A stretch of DNA of 64,000 nt from Candidatus Obscuribacterales bacterium (GTDB taxonomy: Bacteria > Cyanobacteriota > Vampirovibrionia > Obscuribacterales > Obscuribacteraceae): contig JAGVKG010000013.1 of the NCBI GenBank assembly GCA_020050685.1, positions 124,001-188,000 on the forward strand, written 5' to 3'. Positions 8,636-18,900 of the stretch are shown here, piece by piece (positions within the stretch are counted from its first letter, which is position 1; each line of letters starts with the position of its first letter). The position numbers and the translations under genes are program-made. The notes below the pieces were generated by a model that did no database searches, was not told the origin of the DNA, and was given only the letters and a program-made list of their open reading frames with translations.

Positions 8636-9754
8636 TTACTTCTTGTTCTTGATCATGTACTCGATGTCGCACTGTTTCCAGGCTTTATCGAGATTGGTGA
8701 CCAGTTTCGGATTGAGCGACTTGCAAGCGGCGATGGTCGCGTTGTAGAAGTCAACGAAACCAGATTCGCTTCCGAGTCTTGTCGAGGCGTTGTGCCAGAT
8801 CTGACCCAGGCCCACTTCCTTCTTCCAGGTGAGGCCGCCGATGTCGTTGGCGAACAGAGCGAACACGCGGTTCACCGGTCCGGACCAAATGTGCACGCCA
8901 CCATTGTCATACGAGCTGGGCTCGTAGTTGGTGAACGTTGCCGGCTGTGGGTCTTTGCCGCCGAGACGCAGATCGTCATAAGCGGTGCCTGGATGCATCA
9001 TGTCGCGCAGCGACTTGCCGTTGACGTGCTCCGTCCAGATTCCTTTGCCGATGAGCCAGTGGCATGTCGAAGCATCCCATCCCATCATGTACATGAGGAA
9101 GAGAATGCCGCGTACATCGGAGAGGTGCTCGTTGAGAGCGCCGGACTGGTTGGCGTAGGTCAGGTTCGGACCATACTGCGTTACGGCATGACCCCACTCG
9201 TGTCCGATGACGTCCATGAGCATGAACGTCTTGAACATTTGTTGGTCACCGTCGCCGAGCAGTATTTGGTGCTCGTTCCAAGCGGCGTTGTTCCAGCGTT
9301 CATCAAAGTGAACGGTGGTGACCATGTCGGCGCCGTTGCCATCGAAGGAGTTCAAGCCGTAGAACTCGAGCAAGAACTGTTTGAAGCTCTTACCTTCTTT
9401 GCCCACTTCTTGACCGAAGCCGGTCCAGTCATGCGCTTGTTTGACGACTTTGTCTTTGTTGGCTTTTTCGACGAGACCGGTTTCGTTCCAGATCAGTTTG
9501 CCGGGGGCGTTATACCCGTTTTCGGCATCGTGAGTTTTCGGATTGCCTTTGCCGGTGATGGGCGAAGGAGTTTGCTCCTTGTGCCATGCTGGCAAAATCA
9601 ATTGCTCGCGTCTGATTTGGTCGCGCATCTCATCGATGTACGGCAGGTGCAACGGCGAGGGTTCGTTTTCGAACGCCTGGGCGATGTTTTCTTTAATGAA
9701 CGTCGGGATGATGCCCTGACGCTTTGCTTTTGCGGGATCGACTTTCTTACCCAT
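8636..9754 (-). CDS. Protealysin-like M4 (thermolysin-family) metallopeptidase without signal peptide
   Basis: 372 aa. The N-terminus has GIIPTFIKENIAQAFENE, resembling the short propeptide of protealysin-like M4 enzymes (I-I-P-P-[YF]). Catalytic motifs follow in order: VIGHEWGHAVTQY (HExxH-type zinc site, near residue 184), SGALNEHLSD (third zinc ligand Glu, compare GALNEAFSD in thermolysin) and YDNGGVHIWSGPVNRVFAL (the thermolysin NGGVH...SG.. region). Members are zinc endopeptidases; protealysin-like ones lack a signal peptide and act inside the cell or after non-classical release. GGAGG precedes the start, and a terminator-like hairpin lies ~60-110 bases upstream. First gene of the minus-strand cassette ending at 5408. 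Confidence 0.92.
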   Translation of the reverse strand: MGKKVDPAKAKRQGIIPTFIKENIAQAFENEPSPLHLPYIDEMRDQIRREQLILPAWHKEQTPSPITGKGNPKTHDAENGYNAPGKLIWNETGLVEKANKDKVVKQAHDWTGFGQEVGKEGKSFKQFLLEFYGLNSFDGNGADMVTTVHFDERWNNAAWNEHQILLGDGDQQMFKTFMLMDVIGHEWGHAVTQYGPNLTYANQSGALNEHLSDVRGILFLMYMMGWDASTCHWLIGKGIWTEHVNGKSLRDMMHPGTAYDDLRLGGKDPQPATFTNYEPSSYDNGGVHIWSGPVNRVFALFANDIGGLTWKKEVGLGQIWHNASTRLGSESGFVDFYNATIAACKSLNPKLVTNLDKAWKQCDIEYMIKNKK

Positions 9755-9814
9755 GGGATTTTCCTCCAGTGACTCCGAGCTAGCTATCGGAGAGTTGGTG
9801 TGTGATAAACGTGC

Positions 9815-9865
9815 AACAAAAAAGCGGCGCTAACCGCGACCGGAAGGCCACAATTAGCGCCGCTT
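9815..9865 (-). terminator. Perfect intrinsic-terminator-like hairpin upstream of the M4 gene
   Basis: 12-bp perfect arms AAGCGGCGCTAA/TTAGCGCCGCTT (9822-9833 with 9854-9865); on the minus strand the stem runs straight into TTTTTTG. No minus-strand gene is seen further upstream for it to terminate, so it is probably part of the M4 leader. Confidence 0.65.
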
Positions 9866-10703
9866 GCACTAGTGCTTTGTTGCTATGAACTCATTTAAGC
9901 GCCCCGAGTTTGCCATTCAGGCAACCTCTCCGCGCGTCAAGACGCTTCACTTCGCATTGCTATTCGCAACGCTTCGTTTCGCTGTCCTTCGGAAGCAATT
10001 GCGGATTCAGGCATGAGCGCCCGAACGATTTGGAAGGCGAGAAGAAACAAGCGGAAGCGAAGTGCAAAAAATTGCGCTCGATGCCACCACATGCAAATTC
10101 CACATCTCGGTGAGATGTAGTTGTGATTCCAAATTGTTCGGCTGCTTCTGAGTTACGAGTTGTTTGCGATGCCTGAATAAAGTGTTGTGAAACGATCTAT
10201 GAATTCAGCTTACAAAAGCCCGTGGGCCGTAATCAATACAATGTGGGTGAATCCTAATCTGGAATTTGTATACGCGCGAATTGAAAATTACTTTGCGCAG
10301 CTAGCGCCGCCAGTGCCACCATTGATGTTTGTCGCTTCTTCCCGAGAATCACTTTCTCTTGTTTGGCCGCTTGATAACCCTGCGTGCAAAATAGGACCGC
10401 ACAATTATTGGCTCTTTTGTTGTGTTGTCATGACATTGCGCAATCTAGCGCACCACTTGAATACCGGCGCGTGTCGCCACTCTCAAAAACCCCCGCACCA
10501 CGTTTGGTGGCAACGACTACACACGCTATACACACCCACGCCCCGCTTGACATCAAACAAATAACACATAGCGCGCCTTGCGATAACCACACGAGTTGGC
10601 GCATCGTGACAACCAAATTGGCATTGAACTTTTTTGCGCTTTCTCCGTCTTTATATATGTATCCACATGTACTATGGAAGTATGGACTGATAGGTAAAAC
10701 GCC
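9866..10703. other. 838-bp stretch without a convincing gene
   Basis: Short open frames here have no recognisable domains, no good ribosome-binding sites and erratic codon use. A small hairpin (ACATCTC/GAGATGT) is visible near 10100-10120. The left part should hold the promoter of the M4 peptidase gene, the right part that of the HicB-like gene. It may be decayed coding DNA. Confidence 0.4.
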
Positions 10704-10910
10704 ATGAAATACGAAGTCATAATTTACTGGAGCGAAGAGGATCAGGCCTTTGTTGCCTCGATGCCAGATTTACCAGGCTGCATGGCCGATGGAAAAACCT
10801 ACGAAGAAGCCTTGGCGCAAATTCAAGTAGTGGCCAACGAGTGGATAGCGACCGCTCAAGAATTAGGCCGAGCCGTTCCAAAACCGAAGGCAAAACACGT
10901 TCCGGTCTAA
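10704..10910 (+). CDS. HicB-like antitoxin-family protein (solitary)
   Basis: 68 aa. MKYEVIIYWSEEDQAFVASM followed by PDLPGCMADGKTYEEALAQ is the classic HicB/UPF0150 fold: a partial RNase H-like domain with the conserved P-x-L-P-G-C and a T-Y-E-E-A-L helix. HicB partners neutralise the HicA mRNA interferase, usually encoded directly before or after them. No HicA-like frame is visible on either side, so this is an orphan antitoxin-type protein, perhaps domesticated. The short C-terminal tail ending KPKAKHVPV carries no obvious DNA-binding domain. Confidence 0.85.
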   Translation: MKYEVIIYWSEEDQAFVASMPDLPGCMADGKTYEEALAQIQVVANEWIATAQELGRAVPKPKAKHVPV

Positions 10911-11102
10911 AATCTCAGCTTGTCATGAGTGTTTACCATTGCGCCACTCACGCAATCTTGACAAGCAAAACCGTTTTCTCGATGCCGCCAAAGCCTCGGC
11001 CTTCTTTGCTTTACAAGCAATCGCCACCAAGTACTTTGCCAATCACAAAACAATTTTTCGACCGCTTGAATCGGCATAGCCCAACTTTGTAGTTTGAATG
11101 GG

Positions 11103-11248
11103 ACCACCACTTTTACAAAGGGCCATTGAGATGACTTCCACGAGCTAATTATTCCGGTTCTCGGATCCCAGTCAACAGAAAGCAGAAGCAGCAATAACGC
11201 GGCTTCTGCTTTCTGGTCTCTTAAACCCAAATCACAAAAGTGGTGGGT
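11103..11248. repeat. Nested inverted repeats, MITE-like in size
   Basis: Outer arms CCACCACTTTT (11104-11114) and AAAAGTGGTGG (11236-11246) are perfectly complementary over 11 bp. Inside lies a perfect 14-bp hairpin, arm CAGAAAGCAGAAGC (11176-11189 with 11202-11215), loop 12. The unit fills most of the gap between the HicB-like gene and the RCC1 gene. It could be a small non-autonomous element or a structured leader; no target duplication is evident. Confidence 0.45.
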
Positions 11249-11286
11249 ACACCAAATCACACAACTCAATTTGAGAGGAATCAATT

Positions 11287-12909
11287 ATGTCTTCCATTTC
11301 AGCAAGCTACACCTACGACAATCTGGGACGTCTGATCCAAGTAGACTTTCCTTCTGGCGCAAAAACCACCTACACATATGACGCCGCAGGAAACCGCACA
11401 ACGGTACTCGAAGTTCCTGCAACCTTGACCGGCCCAGAAATGCCTACTGTCACTGCGTTGCCGAAAAAGCAAACTGGTGACTTTAAGAACAACCTAATGA
11501 TGGTTCTCATAAGCAAAGGGGGACAAACAGAACTCGTAGGCTGGGGCGACAACTCAAGCAGCGCCCTTGCTGCCGGCATAACTGGCAATACGACAACTCA
11601 TCGGCAGAAGCTGATGTTTGATCCAAACACCGCAGCTCCCCCGCAGGGAGCAAACATCTCAAAGTGGGCTTTCACTAATGGAGCACTATACGTTGTATTC
11701 TCAAACGGCTGGTGCTATTCCGCTGGCGCCAATGCCTACGGTGAATTGGGGCATGGTGATACAGTTGCACGCGCATACTTAAAGCGAATTGATTATTTTG
11801 TCAACAACAACATATCAATTACTGACGTATGGGCAGCATCATCATATTCCACTACCCAAGGTGGTGGCTGTGTGTATTTCCAGGCCTCAGACTATAAAAT
11901 GTACGGCTGCGGAAAAAACACGGATGGCAACCTCGGAAACACCACCGGCCCAACAACCAACCAAAGCACGCCTGTTGCTTGCGCAAACGTTCCATTCACT
12001 ACAGGCAGTCACGTCATTGATGTTGCTGTTTCCAGCAGCCTAGCCAACTTCAGCGCATACATGTTGCTGAACGACGGTAAGCTAATGGTAGCCGGATACA
12101 ATGCAGTTGGCCAACTCGGCGTCAATAGCACCACGAATGTAACCGGTTCGTTCCAATACGCGAAAAAGTCTACAGGAGTCGATCTCACAAATCTGATATC
12201 ACTATCTGTCAACGGCGGCTACTTCAATGCCGTCGGATGCAATGCGCTCGTAATTGAGAAAATCGACAACAACCCCGCGTCTGTCTGGACTTGCGGGAAA
12301 AACGGCAGAGGCGAACTCGGCATTGGCACCACAACCAACTCCAGCGGCTTCGTTCAAGCGCTACTTTCCGATATCTCAGAAGCAGGGTTGGGTGGTGGCT
12401 ATAACGGCTATGGCTGGGCCAAAACAACCACAGGTCAACTGTACACTTGGGGGTACGGCGGTAAAAGCAATTTGTTTCGAGGCAATACCTCCAACGCGGA
12501 AACTACTCCTCTGCTAGCCACTCTCGCTCCTCCCGGCCTCGTAGCAAGTGTCTTCTTTCCGAAAGGCAACAATTTGGGCACTAATGCTCAAATGATTGTC
12601 CAAATGACTAACGGACAAATTGCCTATGCCGGACTCGACAATGGGCAACTCGGTGTTGATACCACTGTGTCAGGTCATAGTGGTGCGTATAAATATCTCA
12701 TGGCTCCGCGCGATGTGCTTAATGCCACTGAAGTCATTACCGATATCTTCGTGCATGGAACGGGAGCGACTCAGAGGTTGTTCATATTAACGGCTTCTGG
12801 CAACTTGTATGCCAGCGGCAATAATACCGATGCTATTTGTACCGGCGGAATCGCTACAGACTCTGCAATGCCAAATGCGTTCTGGTCCAAGATCAACTTC
12901 CTGCCTTAG
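11287..12909 (+). CDS. YD-repeat plus RCC1-repeat beta-propeller protein
   Basis: 540 aa. The first ~40 residues hold two RHS/YD repeats (YTYDNLGRLIQVDF, YTYDAAGNRTTV). The rest is a chain of RCC1-type propeller blades, recognisable by repeats such as WGDNSSSALAAG, AGANAYGELGHGD, YGCGKNTDGNLGN, AGYNAVGQLGVNS, CGKNGRGELGIG and AGLDNGQLGVD. RCC1 propellers usually mediate protein-protein contacts. No signal peptide. GAGAGG precedes the ATG. The RHS gene follows 50 bases later with its own ribosome-binding site, so the two are probably one operon. The propeller may be a delivery or binding partner of the RHS protein; that is inference. Confidence 0.85.
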   Translation: MSSISASYTYDNLGRLIQVDFPSGAKTTYTYDAAGNRTTVLEVPATLTGPEMPTVTALPKKQTGDFKNNLMMVLISKGGQTELVGWGDNSSSALAAGITGNTTTHRQKLMFDPNTAAPPQGANISKWAFTNGALYVVFSNGWCYSAGANAYGELGHGDTVARAYLKRIDYFVNNNISITDVWAASSYSTTQGGGCVYFQASDYKMYGCGKNTDGNLGNTTGPTTNQSTPVACANVPFTTGSHVIDVAVSSSLANFSAYMLLNDGKLMVAGYNAVGQLGVNSTTNVTGSFQYAKKSTGVDLTNLISLSVNGGYFNAVGCNALVIEKIDNNPASVWTCGKNGRGELGIGTTTNSSGFVQALLSDISEAGLGGGYNGYGWAKTTTGQLYTWGYGGKSNLFRGNTSNAETTPLLATLAPPGLVASVFFPKGNNLGTNAQMIVQMTNGQIAYAGLDNGQLGVDTTVSGHSGAYKYLMAPRDVLNATEVITDIFVHGTGATQRLFILTASGNLYASGNNTDAICTGGIATDSAMPNAFWSKINFLP

Positions 12910-12959
12910 GGCAGCCGATCGCGAAACAAAAACAAATATCACACATAAGGAGAATCAAA

Positions 12960-15900
12960 ATGAACGAAGATTCTAAAAATCTTACGCCAATTGATCCGAC
13001 CAAGTTCGGCATGCTGTCGCAACAAACGGCAACCACGCCAACACTAGCGGAATCATATCGCATGGGTCGCACGTTGCCGAGCAACATCAACCCATCGCCT
13101 ACAAACGAACATGACCTGATCACGGAGCAGACACGCGCGCTAAAAGATGATTTGCAGATCATCTTCCAATATGTCCACAACAACATCAAATTCACGCCAA
13201 CTTATGGTTTGCAAAAGGGTGGACTGGGTGCTCTGATTGACGGGTCCGGCAACGCCTTCGATCAAGCAGACCTTATGGTCCGCTTGCTAACGCAAGCCAA
13301 AGACGCCCAAGGTGCTCCCAAATATACAGCCAACTATGTTCGTGGCTGTATTCTTTTGGATGCATCTCAACTATTCGGCTGGCTGGGAACAACGAATCTC
13401 ACCCGCGCCAGTGAACTTCTGGCAAATGGTGGTATTGGAAACGAGATTTCGGGAAGCCTGCTCAAGCTTGAGCACTGCTGGGTGCAAGTAACTTCAGGTA
13501 CAAACACCTATGTCTTCGATCCAGCTTTCAAACAGCATAACGATGTCTCTGCTATTGCAACGCTAGCGACGTCGCTCGGCTATGACCAGGCAACGTTTCT
13601 CGCCGCGGCCAAGCAGGGCTCTACTCCGACTCCTGCCACTGACTACGTTCAGAACATAAACGACGGAAATATCCAAACTCAAATCAACACGCTCTACGCA
13701 CAACTGATCACGTACATCGAGAATAATATGCCAGGCGCCAGCCTTGCTCAGATCCTCGGCGGACGTTCGATCGTTCCGATTGAAACAAGTGTTGAGCAGT
13801 CGGATCTATCGTACCGCGATACAAACTACACGATGACGATATCGAACACCGTCGACAACAAGTGCAAGTCAATTCTGCAGGTTCAATACGATCACACCGG
13901 CTCTCACTACACCATTGATGTTGCCTTCTTTTCGGCAGACATCTACGAAAAGCGCCTGACGTTGTGGTTCGTTGATGATCAGCAAGATCCAGAATACTTG
14001 ATGGCAAAGCTGCGCTTAGATGGAACTGCGTTAGATACTTCATCTCAGCAAACTGCCGGCAATGAAACTGATATCGTGCTAACTGCATCGCATGCATACG
14101 CAGATTCCTTTGCCGATGCCGTTCAGCAGTTACCGGTTCGCACTGGCGCTCAAACGGCTATCGGATCTGCCTGGGGAACCGCTTCCCCAGACATGGCGCA
14201 GCTTCATCAAATTGCACAGAATGAAGCCATAGCGCTAAACACTCTTGCCGGTGCCGAGAATATGCTTGGTCAATCGCTCTTGCTTATCTGGGACAATTTC
14301 ATTGGCCAAGGATGCAAGGCGCTCGATCTGCTTTCGCGAATGTCCAAGTGCGAAATCGTATTGCACCACTTCGTTGGCACAATCAGCCAACAGACGTTTG
14401 GTGCCAATCGGCGCAATGTGCTCAACTCCTTTCTCGGATGTTGGAGTGGATCTGCCCTCAACGATGACGCAGTAGAGATACCTGCTCTTCGCACAGCGTC
14501 ATCCATGGTTATGCACACCATGGAAGGCGTTGCTCACCAACAAGTGACCGGCGTTAACTGCGCAGGACCCATGCGGATAATCAGGACTGCTAATAGCGGC
14601 ACCAAAGACGCTAATGGCAACAGCAACAATGACCAACGCAAAATCTACCTGGGTACAAGCGCAAACTGGGCCGGTTCGGTCAAACCGGTAATGCAAAATC
14701 CGAACAACCCACCGGTGACACCACCTCCGGTTGCGTACACCACAACAACGCTGGGCGAGATAGAAAGTGAATTCATCAATCGCACCCCAAGCTGGAATGT
14801 GTTGCTCGCCGCGGATGCGGATATCGAGGTCGAAGGTTTCGATGACCAGTCCGATGTACTTTATGCCTATCTCGGCATCAGCTCAGACGGCAATATTGTT
14901 GGAAAGAACTGGCTCAATAGCAAGGGTTCAGTTTCTTCCGGCAATCAAGACGATACTGCAACCAACTCAGCAGCCAGCGACAACGCTAGGCAAGCTAACG
15001 GATTCGGTATGCCATCCGTCACCGCAAGTGAGTCCGCCCGTGTCAACATGCTAAATGGCCGGTACGAATACTCATGCACAGACATGACGGTTGGCAATCA
15101 AGGTGCGCCGTACGAACTATCATTCACGCGCAGTTATAATTCCGCATTGCGCCTCACGCATCAAGGTCTAGGTTTCGGCTGGTGTCACAATTGGCAGATG
15201 AAAGCATCTGAGAATAGTGACGGCTACATGGGCCTTGGTGAGCACAGTGTAATTGCCGGCGCGCCTGCAATTGCTGCATTGTTTGTCACGCTAGACATAG
15301 CAAGAGCAGGATTGGCTGTCGACAACATGGTTATCTTATGCATTGTCCAAGATATTTTGGCATTGCACTTGGTCAACAATGTTGTGCGCTTGCAGACCGG
15401 TGGTGGCACTGCCATCTTCACCAAAATGCCCGACGGTGCGTATCTGCCACCAGGTGGAACAAAAACCGCGGCTCTGCTCACGAAAAATCTGGGACAGTCA
15501 AGCAATGAGGATGATGACTACTTTGTCTACACTACTCCAGATAAAGTGAAGTACACATATTTGCCCACCGGAGAGTTAGACAAAATCGAATATCCATTCG
15601 GAATCACGATTGCTCTAACCTATGAAGGACAAAATATGCGCTTGGTCAAGGTGTCGAACGGTTTTCGCGAACTGAACTTCACCTATGATGTGTACAACAT
15701 CCTCATGTCAGTAAACGACGGTAAAGGCAGAACGGTGCAAATTACCGTTGATGCAAACACCCTCAATCTCACGTCCGTAAGCGATCCTCTACCGGTGAGC
15801 AATACGAACTACGAGTACGTGACAAGCAAGCGTGGTCTACTGAAAAAGATCACCAAGTCCGCTAATCCAACCAGTCCAGTTGTCACAAATGAGCACGACT

Positions 15901-18900
15901 CATTCTACCGAGTGAAGCAACAAACCGACGCATACGGCAATGTCTGGAAATTCTATCTAGCCGGAAGCCGAAGCGAAGAGGTTGCACCTAATGGTGTACG
16001 CCGCATTCTGTACTTCAATTCTAAAGGAAGTACCGTACACAGCAAGAATGTTGCTGATGGGGTTGATCCAATCGCAGGACCAGTGGTGGAATACGATGGC
16101 TTGCAGCGCCCGATCCGCATCACGCAACCAGAAGGCAATAGCACCTCAATGGTGTATCACGCTAACGGAGACGTGCTGTCGACAACCGAGCATGCAAAAC
16201 CGGGCAGCAGCCTGCAGGACAGAACGACATCGTTCTCCTACGGTGATACAAATTGGCCGACAAAGCCAACTTTGATCACCGACGCAGCAGACGCAATGAT
16301 TCTAACGGCCTATCATGCTACTCACGGAAAGCCAATTTCCGTCAAGCAACTAAAACCGACTGATGATCCAGAAGATCCGCCCGCGGATGCTCCGGAAACA
16401 ACCTATGTCTACAACGATAAAGGACAAGTGACCGAAATTCACGTCAAGACAGCGCACAACCCTACGCCGACCCATCTAAAAACGGTCAACGCATACAATC
16501 CAACCTCTTGCAACCTGGTTTCCGCAGCAATGGATCCAGATGGGGTGAATGTTGTGACGCTGTTTCAATATGACGATGAACATAGTCCAGACGAGTTGCC
16601 GGAGGTTGATCGTCCTCCAACTCCTGCTCATAAAATTGGAAATCTTCTGAAGGTTACCGATCCAAAAGGAAACGTTTCACTAGCAGAATACGACGCAAAT
16701 CGTCGCGTGACTCACACGAGAGGCCCGGGACCGTTTCATCAAGAAACATTCATCACATATGACGATAACGGCAACGTTATCGAAACGCGCAGCTTAACTT
16801 CCACCGATGTCAACACCCAGGTGACGCAAACAACGTACACTATAGACAGCAAGGTGGAAACAGTAATCGGGCCGGATAACTTCCCGCAAGGAAGTCAGCC
16901 GGTGCCCGTGCGTTACGTATATGATGAACTCAGACGGTTGAAATCGGCTACCGATCCTCAAGGTCATGTGGTCACTCCCATATACGACATCATCAGTAGA
17001 ACTATCGGTTCCGCCGTAGATGGGGTCACGCAGCAATCGGTTGCTTATACGCTTAACGGCAAAATCGCGTCTGTTACCGATGCACGTAACAAGACCACCA
17101 CGTTCCAGTACGACGACTTCGATCGCCCAACGAAAATAATCCATCCAGATTCTTCCGTCGAGGAAATCTCCGAGTACGATGAACGCGACAACGTGAAGAA
17201 ATCAAAAACCAGAGCCGGGCATGAGTACAACTTTGCATACGATGAGTTCGGTCGTCTTGCGAGCAAAACTCCTCCAGATGGCAGTGGGCTGCCTATCGCG
17301 AGTTTCACTTACGACCTGGCAAGCAGACCGGAGACAATCTCCACGCCTATCGTATCCGACGACCCGTCAACAGGAACATTCACCATGTCCTACGACAGCG
17401 TCGGGCGCATGACGAAGGAGACATATCAACGAGGACAAGATGAAACACGGGTCGTGGAAGCCTCGGTTCTAGACAAACACGGCAATGTGTTGCAATTGAA
17501 ATATCCCGACGGATCAATTGTCACAAATACCTTCGACCAACTCGATAGACTAACCTCTATTTCCGGTTTCGGTGCAAGCACCTCTTTTGCTTACGACTCC
17601 GCCTCTAGGCGCATGTCTCAGCTTAACGGTAATGGCACCGGACAAGGTTATTTCTTCGACAAGGTCGATAGCTTGCTTGCAATGTGCATCGGTGGCCTCA
17701 AGCCGAACTCGTCGCTTGGCACTCCTCCGCAAGTTCAACTTGCGTACAGTCTAAGTGACCTGGCTCAAAACGTCAGCAAAAGGTGTAACGATGCCAACTT
17801 CCTCTGGCAACCAACCGGTGAAGAAAACAGGACATTCGTCTACACCCAAGCCAACGATATCAACCAATATCCTTCCGTCGACGGTGTGCCGTTCACCTAT
17901 AACAGCAACGGTTGCCTCACAAACGATGGTGTCAACACCTACGCCTATGACATTGAAAGTAGGTTGGTGTCTGTCACCAACAGCGGTGGCATCGTTTCCT
18001 TCAAGTACGATCCTCTCGGTCGACTTGTTGAGAAAACCGTCGGCTCAAACAAAGTGCGTTATCTCTATTCCGGCATGCAACGGATTGAAGAATACACTAA
18101 CGGCACTTTATCGCGTCGCTATGTCTGGGGTGCTGCGCTTGATGAATGCCTTTTCGTTGTCGATGAGCCTAGTGATACTCTCACTTATCTCCACGCTGAC
18201 GAAACCGGTTCCACTATCCTCATCACAGATTCCACTGGAACTCCGATTCAACGCAACGCCTACACTCCATGGGGAGAACTTGCTTCCGGTTCGCTGTCCA
18301 ATATATCGGTCGGCTTCACCGGGCAGTTCTACATTCCTGAAACTGATCTCTACTTCTTCAAAGCTCGCTTCTACTCACCCAAGCTAGGCCGCTTCCTCCA
18401 ACCCGATCCCATCGGCTACGAAGGCGGTCCCAACTTGTACGAGTACTGTGGCAATGATCCGATTAACTTCAGCGATCCCATGGGTTTATGGAGTCCGGCT
18501 GATGGTCCTTTACAGGGCTTTATATCGAATGACCCTTTTCCACTGGGTAAGTTGATTGGAGATTTCGGCGATGCCATAACTCAAACCATGCGCTTGATCC
18601 AGGGATTAAAATCTCTGTTTGGTGGTCCAAATATATCTTCCTTTGAATCTCAATTCAACCAATTCATCAGCATGATGAATGAGCTGACGAAGGGGCAAGC
18701 CGCTTATGCACAGGCTACGACCCATTCTTCACCTGTGGGTACTGAGAGCGCCTCTCAGCACATCTTGCAAAATGGAAGCGTCTCGTTAACTGCGGATCCG
18801 CTTGTTGGTCCAAGTTATAGTGATTTTGATCCCTACGCTGCTGCCAAACATCTGAACATCGACATCAAAGCCGAGCGGCGCTATGCGCACAGTATGAATA

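Noticed and set aside
8624-9772. 382-codon plus-strand open frame
   Set aside because: It lies wholly antisense to the M4 peptidase gene, which has clear zinc and thermolysin motifs; the frame is a shadow of that gene's codon pattern.
10187-10564. 125-codon plus-strand frame before the HicB-like gene
   Set aside because: No recognisable domain, no ribosome-binding site, unusual composition including an overlapping frame of similar quality.
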